64,000 nucleotides of DNA from Paenibacillus soyae (GTDB lineage Bacteria > Bacillota > Bacilli > Paenibacillales > Paenibacillaceae). Below, one piece after another: positions 60,388-64,000 of the stretch (positions within the stretch are counted from its first letter, which is position 1; every line of letters begins with the position of its first letter). The stretch covers positions 29,100 through 93,099 of the forward strand of contig NZ_JANIPJ010000024.1 of the NCBI RefSeq assembly GCF_024623455.1. Reading direction: 5' to 3'. The notes below the pieces were generated by a model. The model made no database searches, was not told where the DNA came from, and was given only the letters and a program-made list of their open reading frames with translations. A program made the position numbers and the translations under genes.

Positions 60388-61539
60388 ATGGAGAGAAGAT
60401 GGATAATGGTAGGCGCAGCGGTACTCGCCTTTTTTTTATTGTTTGGGCCAACTGGAGCGGCATTTGCAAAAGGCGGGGGTGGCTCTGGATCGCACCCGGG
60501 GGATCCTAACAACACGTGCAGTGGGTCAGGGGTCAAGTTCGACGATATAAACTCCAATGATAGAGGCCGTACTTTCGAGCTGATAATTGGAGATAGAATC
60601 ATTGCAAAACTTACGCTATCCGCAGATATTAAATCGCTTGATTGGCTATCAAATGATAATGAGTATGAAATATCGTGCGTGTACATTAAAGGCGCCAATA
60701 ACGGTCAATCGTATGATTATAACGGAAAAAACAGCGACTCGGGCCTCAAGGCACCCAAAAAAAATAATGGGCATCCGGAAATTAGTCATTTCAATGTGTA
60801 TTATAAAACGAAACCTGTAACTGAACCGGAAACGCCAGTGGATCCAGAAACACCAGTGGATCCAGAAACACCGGTGGATCCAGAAACGCCAGTGGATCCA
60901 GAAACACCGGTGGATCCAGAAACACCGGTGGATCCAGAAACGCCAGTGGATCCAGAAACACCGGTGGATCCAGAAACACCGGTGGATCCAGAAACGCCAG
61001 TGGATCCAGAAACGCCAGTGGATCCGGAAACACCGGTGGATCCAGAAACACCGGTGGATCCAGAAACACCGGTGGATCCAGAAACACCGGTGAATCCAGA
61101 AACGCCAGTGGATCCAGAAACGCCAGTGGATCCAGAAACGCCGGTGGATCCAGAAACGCCAGTGGATCCGGAAACACCGCAGCCTGTTACCCCAACACCT
61201 CCAACTACCGAAGAACCGGTAATTGAGGTGGAAGAGCCGGAAACTCCGCTTGGCGGAGTGGAAGAAGAAACAACAGAAGAAACTACTGTAGGCAACGAAG
61301 AAGAAACAACAGAAGTAATCGAGGTCGAGGAGAACGAAACACCGCAAGGTACAGTAGATGTCGAGGATGAGACGGCTGTTGCTAACGAAACGCAAGAAGT
61401 AGCGGATAATGAAGTTCCGCTTGCGACTCTGCCTGAAACCGGTCAGACGAGCGCTGCACCATTCTATCTTGCAGGCCTTATTGCGATCTGCGTGGGTGGA
61501 TTGCTGCTGAGAAGAAAGTCATCAACAACTAAAGCGTAA
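60388..61539 (+). CDS. LPXTG cell-wall anchored protein with PETPVD repeats
   Basis: 383 residues from ATG 60388 (GAAAGGGG nine bases upstream; ATG 60379 touches that site). Signal peptide about 1-26 (cleavage near AAFA), a globular domain about 27-140, 19 hexapeptides PETPVD (one PETPVN, about 147-260), an acidic Glu/Thr-rich stretch, then LPETG (about 349) with a hydrophobic helix and RRK tail: a sortase substrate. The repeats should form an extended stalk through the wall. The globular domain is not recognised. Expression is under riboswitch 1, so c-di-GMP should set display of this surface protein, as with LPXTG adhesins in Clostridioides difficile. No sortase gene in the window. Confidence 0.92.
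   Translation: MERRWIMVGAAVLAFFLLFGPTGAAFAKGGGGSGSHPGDPNNTCSGSGVKFDDINSNDRGRTFELIIGDRIIAKLTLSADIKSLDWLSNDNEYEISCVYIKGANNGQSYDYNGKNSDSGLKAPKKNNGHPEISHFNVYYKTKPVTEPETPVDPETPVDPETPVDPETPVDPETPVDPETPVDPETPVDPETPVDPETPVDPETPVDPETPVDPETPVDPETPVDPETPVDPETPVNPETPVDPETPVDPETPVDPETPVDPETPQPVTPTPPTTEEPVIEVEEPETPLGGVEEETTEETTVGNEEETTEVIEVEENETPQGTVDVEDETAVANETQEVADNEVPLATLPETGQTSAAPFYLAGLIAICVGGLLLRRKSSTTKA
60826..61167 (+). repeat. 19 tandem copies of an 18-bp coding repeat
   Basis: Units CCAGAAACRCCRGTGGAT, differing mainly at third codon positions, with one D-to-N change (61090 region). The repeat sits within the LPXTG gene. Near identity of units predicts copy-number variation by slippage or recombination. 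Confidence 0.95.
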
Positions 61540-61547
61540 TTGCTTAG

Positions 61548-61578
61548 AGAAGCATGGAGGAATTCCATGCTTCTTTTT
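61548..61578 (+). terminator. Terminator after the LPXTG gene
   Basis: AGAAGCATGGA-GGAAT-TCCATGCTTCT followed by TTTT. Confidence 0.93.
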
Positions 61579-61798
61579 CGTTTGCGCACGGTTTGGCACA
61601 TCATCTCTAGAGTAGGAAGTTAGCAAGTATCTAATAGTTGTACCGGTCTTATATGGGGACATGTAGTACGAACTTCTCTTGTAAATGATGGAAGATATAT
61701 CTATAATATTGATGATATACTCTATAGAAGTAGGATTGCAGAAGTTTGCGGATTGGTACGTAAATTATTGCGGCATTAAATAATAAGGATTTGTTCCT

Positions 61799-62257
61799 AT
61801 GCGAAAATTCGTTTATTGGGCCGTCGTCATTCTATGGATGGCCCTTATTATTTTTTTCTCCCATCAACCTGCATCGTCGTCAGACGAGCTTAGCACCGGA
61901 GTGACTGAGGTTATCGTGGTATTTATCGAGCAGATGCTGCCGAATACTGATGTGAACGCACTAGAGCTAAATCACGCCGTTCGAAAAAACGCTCACTTTT
62001 TCATCTATTTTATACTTGCCATTCTCGTACTTGGTACTTTAACAAAATTTAAAGTCAGAGGGATGCGCGGTGTAGTTGCTAGTTTGCTGATTTGCGTTTG
62101 TTTTGCGATTTCGGATGAACTGCATCAGCTATTTGTGGTTGGCAGGGGAGCGCAGGTCGCAGATGTTTTCATCGATAGCGTTGGTGCATGGATAGGAGTA
62201 GGACTTTTTAAATCGATAGAACGAATTAGATTATGGTTTGGTAATGGTACGAAGTAA
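61799..62257 (+). CDS. VanZ-family membrane protein
   Basis: 152 residues, four membrane helices. FVYWAVVILWMALIIFFSHQ, then LNHAVRKNAHFFIYFILAIL and CFAISDELHQLFVVGRGAQV with DVFIDSVGAWIG are typical of VanZ-like proteins (teicoplanin-resistance associated in enterococci; role in most bacteria unknown). AATAAGGA is the ribosome binding site. It stands alone between terminators; 61579-61798 upstream shows no riboswitch or clear promoter. Lower GC than the backbone. Confidence 0.9.
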   Translation: MRKFVYWAVVILWMALIIFFSHQPASSSDELSTGVTEVIVVFIEQMLPNTDVNALELNHAVRKNAHFFIYFILAILVLGTLTKFKVRGMRGVVASLLICVCFAISDELHQLFVVGRGAQVADVFIDSVGAWIGVGLFKSIERIRLWFGNGTK

Positions 62258-62298
62258 GGTCGGCGCCAGTATGACTGGGTTAAAGCCGGCTTTTTTTT
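62258..62298 (+). terminator. Terminator after the VanZ-like gene
   Basis: GTCGGC...GCCGGC stem enclosing CCAGT-ATG-ACTGG, followed by eight T. Confidence 0.85.
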
Positions 62299-62532
62299 GA
62301 TCCAATTCGTTGAGTCTCCGCTAGATAACGAAGTAATGAAGGAGGCCTGCACTATTAAAGAGATGTTGTCGTCAATATTTTCACTAGGGCTGGAAATCTT
62401 TTGTTGTTCCATATACTGAACGGATCGCGGTTCGACAGGATCGGATATCGGAATCTATCAAAACAGCAGATAAGATACGAATCTAGTCTTGAAATACTAG
62501 AAATACGTGGTAATATAGAACCTATAGAAGCA

Positions 62533-62618
62533 ATACACGATAACGGCAAACCTATCGAAAGATAGGGACGCAAAGCTATAGGGCCTTCCGTTTGATGGCA
62601 GCCAGCTACCGAACGGAC
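62533..62618 (+). ncRNA. c-di-GMP-I (GEMM-I) riboswitch 2 (first of a tandem)
   Basis: ACACGATAACGGCAAACC, stem TATC-GAAA-GATA, GGGACGCAAAGC, then GATGGCAGCCAGCTACC: a canonical GEMM-I aptamer. TCCGTT can pair with AACGGA next to the sequence CATGCTTTTTTT, giving a terminator-like end. No ORF starts behind it; it leads into riboswitch 3. Confidence 0.93.
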
Positions 62619-62689
62619 ATGCTTTTTTTGTTTTATATAGGACTATATCGAACAAATATAGGTCTTTAGAGAACGCTCCAAAAACTTTA

Positions 62690-62776
62690 CACGATAATGG
62701 CAAACCTATCGAAAGGTAGGGACGCAAAGCTATAGGGCCTTCTAACAAGATGGCAGCCTGGCCACCGAAGGGAGTT
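62690..62776 (+). ncRNA. c-di-GMP-I (GEMM-I) riboswitch 3 (second of a tandem)
   Basis: ACACGATAATGGCAAACC, stem TATC-GAAA-GGTA, GGGACGCAAAGC, then GATGGCAGCCTGGCCACC; close to riboswitch 2 in sequence. Its 3' end GAAGGGAG (62767-62774) is the ribosome binding site of the next gene, eight bases before the ATG, and CCTTC (62738-62742) within the aptamer can pair with it. Control of translation is therefore likely. Confidence 0.94.
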
Positions 62777-62782
62777 TTTTTC

Positions 62783-63589
62783 ATGAAACGATTCGTCCTT
62801 ATGTTTATCGCAGCATTCTTATTATTCATATCGGTTAATGTAGTAGCGGCAGACGCGAGCACGGCAGCTAGTTGGCTGGATGCATCGAAGCTGGCGCAAG
62901 GCGTTGTCTCGGTATCGTACGAAGTGAAAGCGAACGTAAAGACGAAAGTCATGATCGCCAAAGGCAAAGAAAACTATACATATAATCTCACGGCCGCCCA
63001 AAAAACAGAGCAATTCCCTCTGCAGCTTGGGAACGGCGAATATAAAGTCATGGTTTTGGAGAACGTATCCGGCAAATCGTATAAAGTCGTAAAGCAAGAA
63101 ACGGTAAGGCTGAGCCTGCAGGATGAAAAGGTCGTTTACTTGAACTCGATTCAAAACGTAAGTTGGACAAGCACGAACAAAGCAATCGCCAAAGCGCAAG
63201 AACTCGCAAAAGGCAAAAAAACGGACGAAGAGAAAGTTAAGGCCGTCTACGATTTCATAACTTCGAATATTTCGTACGACTATAGCTTGGCCGCGAATGT
63301 AAGCTCGGATTACCTCCCAAGCATTGATAAGACGCTTACTTCCAAAAAAGACATCTGCTATGGGTACTCCGCGCTGTTTGCGGCTATGCTTCGGAGCTTG
63401 GATATTCCCACAAAGCTTGTAATGGGCGATACGGAGTATGTCGATGTGTACCACGCATGGAATGAGGTTTACTTGAACGGCAAGTGGGTAACGATTGACA
63501 CGACAGTTGACGCGGGTCTAAAGAAAGGCAACAAAAAAGTCGAGATGTACAAAGACGTTAAGAAATATACGAAAGCTAAACAATACTAA
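62783..63589 (+). CDS. Secreted transglutaminase-like protein
   Basis: 268 residues. Signal peptide about 1-25 (cleavage near VVAADA). The C-terminal half is a transglutaminase-like cysteine domain: Cys in KKDICYGYSALFAAMLRSL (about 190), His in VYHAWNEVYLNGKWVTIDTT (about 223) and the Asp there (about 238) make the triad. The N-terminal half (about 30-125) is a beta-rich domain of unknown type. Secreted members act as proteases or cross-linking enzymes in the wall. Translation start is embedded in riboswitch 3, so it is c-di-GMP regulated. Terminator follows. Confidence 0.92.
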   Translation: MKRFVLMFIAAFLLFISVNVVAADASTAASWLDASKLAQGVVSVSYEVKANVKTKVMIAKGKENYTYNLTAAQKTEQFPLQLGNGEYKVMVLENVSGKSYKVVKQETVRLSLQDEKVVYLNSIQNVSWTSTNKAIAKAQELAKGKKTDEEKVKAVYDFITSNISYDYSLAANVSSDYLPSIDKTLTSKKDICYGYSALFAAMLRSLDIPTKLVMGDTEYVDVYHAWNEVYLNGKWVTIDTTVDAGLKKGNKKVEMYKDVKKYTKAKQY

Positions 63590-63607
63590 ACCGTCATTAT
63601 TTAAGGG

Positions 63608-63637
63608 AAGCCCGCCGATTTCGGCGGGCTTTTCTTC
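63608..63637 (+). terminator. Terminator after the transglutaminase-like gene
   Basis: AAGCCCGCCGA-TT-TCGGCGGGCTT followed by TTCTTC. Confidence 0.93.
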
Positions 63638-63708
63638 ATCTAGCTTGCAACATATAGATGAAGAAACTCGCCAAAGAAAACAACTTTAAAGTTTTTTCGA
63701 AAAAACAC

Positions 63709-63738
63709 TTGCAATCCTCTAGGCACCCGTGATATATT
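63709..63738 (+). promoter_or_regulatory. rrn: rRNA operon promoter
   Basis: TTGCAA (63709-63714), 18 bases, TATATT (63733-63738), preceded by an A/T-rich block (63680-63706) suitable as UP element. Confidence 0.75.
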
Positions 63739-63782
63739 ATTAAAGTCGCCGCTGAGACACGGGTGATAAACACGAGAAACAT

Positions 63783-63800
63783 TGATCTTTGAAAACTGAA
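63783..63800 (+). promoter_or_regulatory. boxA-like antitermination site in the rRNA leader
   Basis: TGATCTTTGAAAACTGAA matches the TGCTCTTTGAAAACT boxA of bacillar rRNA leaders. Confidence 0.8.
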
Positions 63801-63876
63801 CAACGAGCGAAACTGCCCGATACATTCGCAAGAATGAATCGAAATAGCAACAACGTTTTAGAGCAAGTCAAACACT

Positions 63877-64000
63877 TTTATGGAGAGTTTGATCCTGGCT
63901 CAGGACGAACGCTGGCGGCGTGCCTAATACATGCAAGTCGAGCGGATCTTACCCTTCGGGGTAAGGTTAGCGGCGGACGGGTGAGTAACACGTAGGTAAC
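63877..64000 (+). rRNA. rrs: 16S rRNA, 5' end (cut by window edge)
   Basis: TTTATGGAGAGTTTGATCCT followed by the universal GGCTCAGGACGAACGCTGGC and ATGCAAGTCGAGCGGA. The V1 loop (TTACCCTTCGGGGTAA) is short, as in many Paenibacillaceae. About 124 bases are visible. In B. subtilis an rRNA operon also follows lysS. Confidence 0.98.

Noticed and set aside
60826..61167. CRISPR array
   Set aside because: The 18-bp units are contiguous without spacers and are codons of the LPXTG protein.

Overview
The window is a chromosomal segment of an endospore-forming Firmicute, most likely Paenibacillaceae (Paenibacillus or Cohnella type). This rests on a nearly complete run of sporulation and germination genes (gerA/gerB/gerC family, spoVT, yabP, yabQ, spoIIE), on gene order matching the Bacillus subtilis spoVT-yabM-yabN-yabO-yabP-yabQ-divIC-yabR-spoIIE-yabS-yabT-tilS-hprT-ftsH-coaX-hslO-yacD-cysK-pabB-pabA-pabC-sul-folB-folK-yazB-dusB-lysS-rrn block, on the moderately high GC content, and on the 5' end of a 16S rRNA gene at the right edge. 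Almost all genes are on the plus strand.

Layout: 1-3504 germinant-receptor operon (GerA-type start cut off by the window edge); 3532-4713 SPFH protein plus ribbon-helix-helix protein; 4830-10278 spoVT, MurJ/SpoVB-type flippase, yabN, HU and rqcP, with two copies of a structured repeat; 10406-15007 a membrane diguanylate cyclase and an amino-acid permease, not part of the B. subtilis order; 15088-16991 yabP, yabQ, divIC, yabR; 17489-20091 spoIIE behind a Spo0A-type promoter; 20251-30784 a region not in the B. subtilis order (ECF sigma/anti-sigma, AraC-type membrane regulator, 1883-residue S-layer phosphoesterase, DJ-1/PfpI protein); 31072-36912 yabS, yabT, tilS, hprT, ftsH; 37045-41940 guanosine-type ABC transporter; 42019-43402 an ArsR/AHSA1/VOC cassette; 43661-48144 nadA-nadB-nadC-coaX; 48146-54408 hslO, peptidyl-prolyl isomerase, cysK, pabB, pabA, pabC; 54620-57690 folP, folB, folK, yazB, dusB; 57809-60055 greA and lysS; 60149-63637 a lower-GC accessory cassette controlled by c-di-GMP riboswitches; 63709-64000 promoter, leader and start of an rRNA operon.

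Functionally, the conserved backbone combines sporulation control and cortex assembly, division (divIC, ftsH), translation quality control (rqcP, tilS, lysS), and cofactor synthesis (NAD, CoA, folate, cysteine). The accessory parts concern cell surface and signalling: a diguanylate cyclase, an SLH-anchored exoenzyme, and an LPXTG protein and a secreted transglutaminase-like protein each preceded by GEMM-I riboswitches.

The least expected signals are non-coding. Three copies of a 167-247 bp multi-hairpin element with long terminal inverted repeats (5707-5953, 9288-9454, 43661-43863) show compensatory base changes that preserve the stems. A second family (17083-17154, 54471-54542) has two 21-bp palindromes at an exact 51-bp period. 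Three GEMM-I riboswitches, two in tandem, sit inside 2.6 kb. A probably leaderless ArsR-type gene lies between two operators 40 bp apart.
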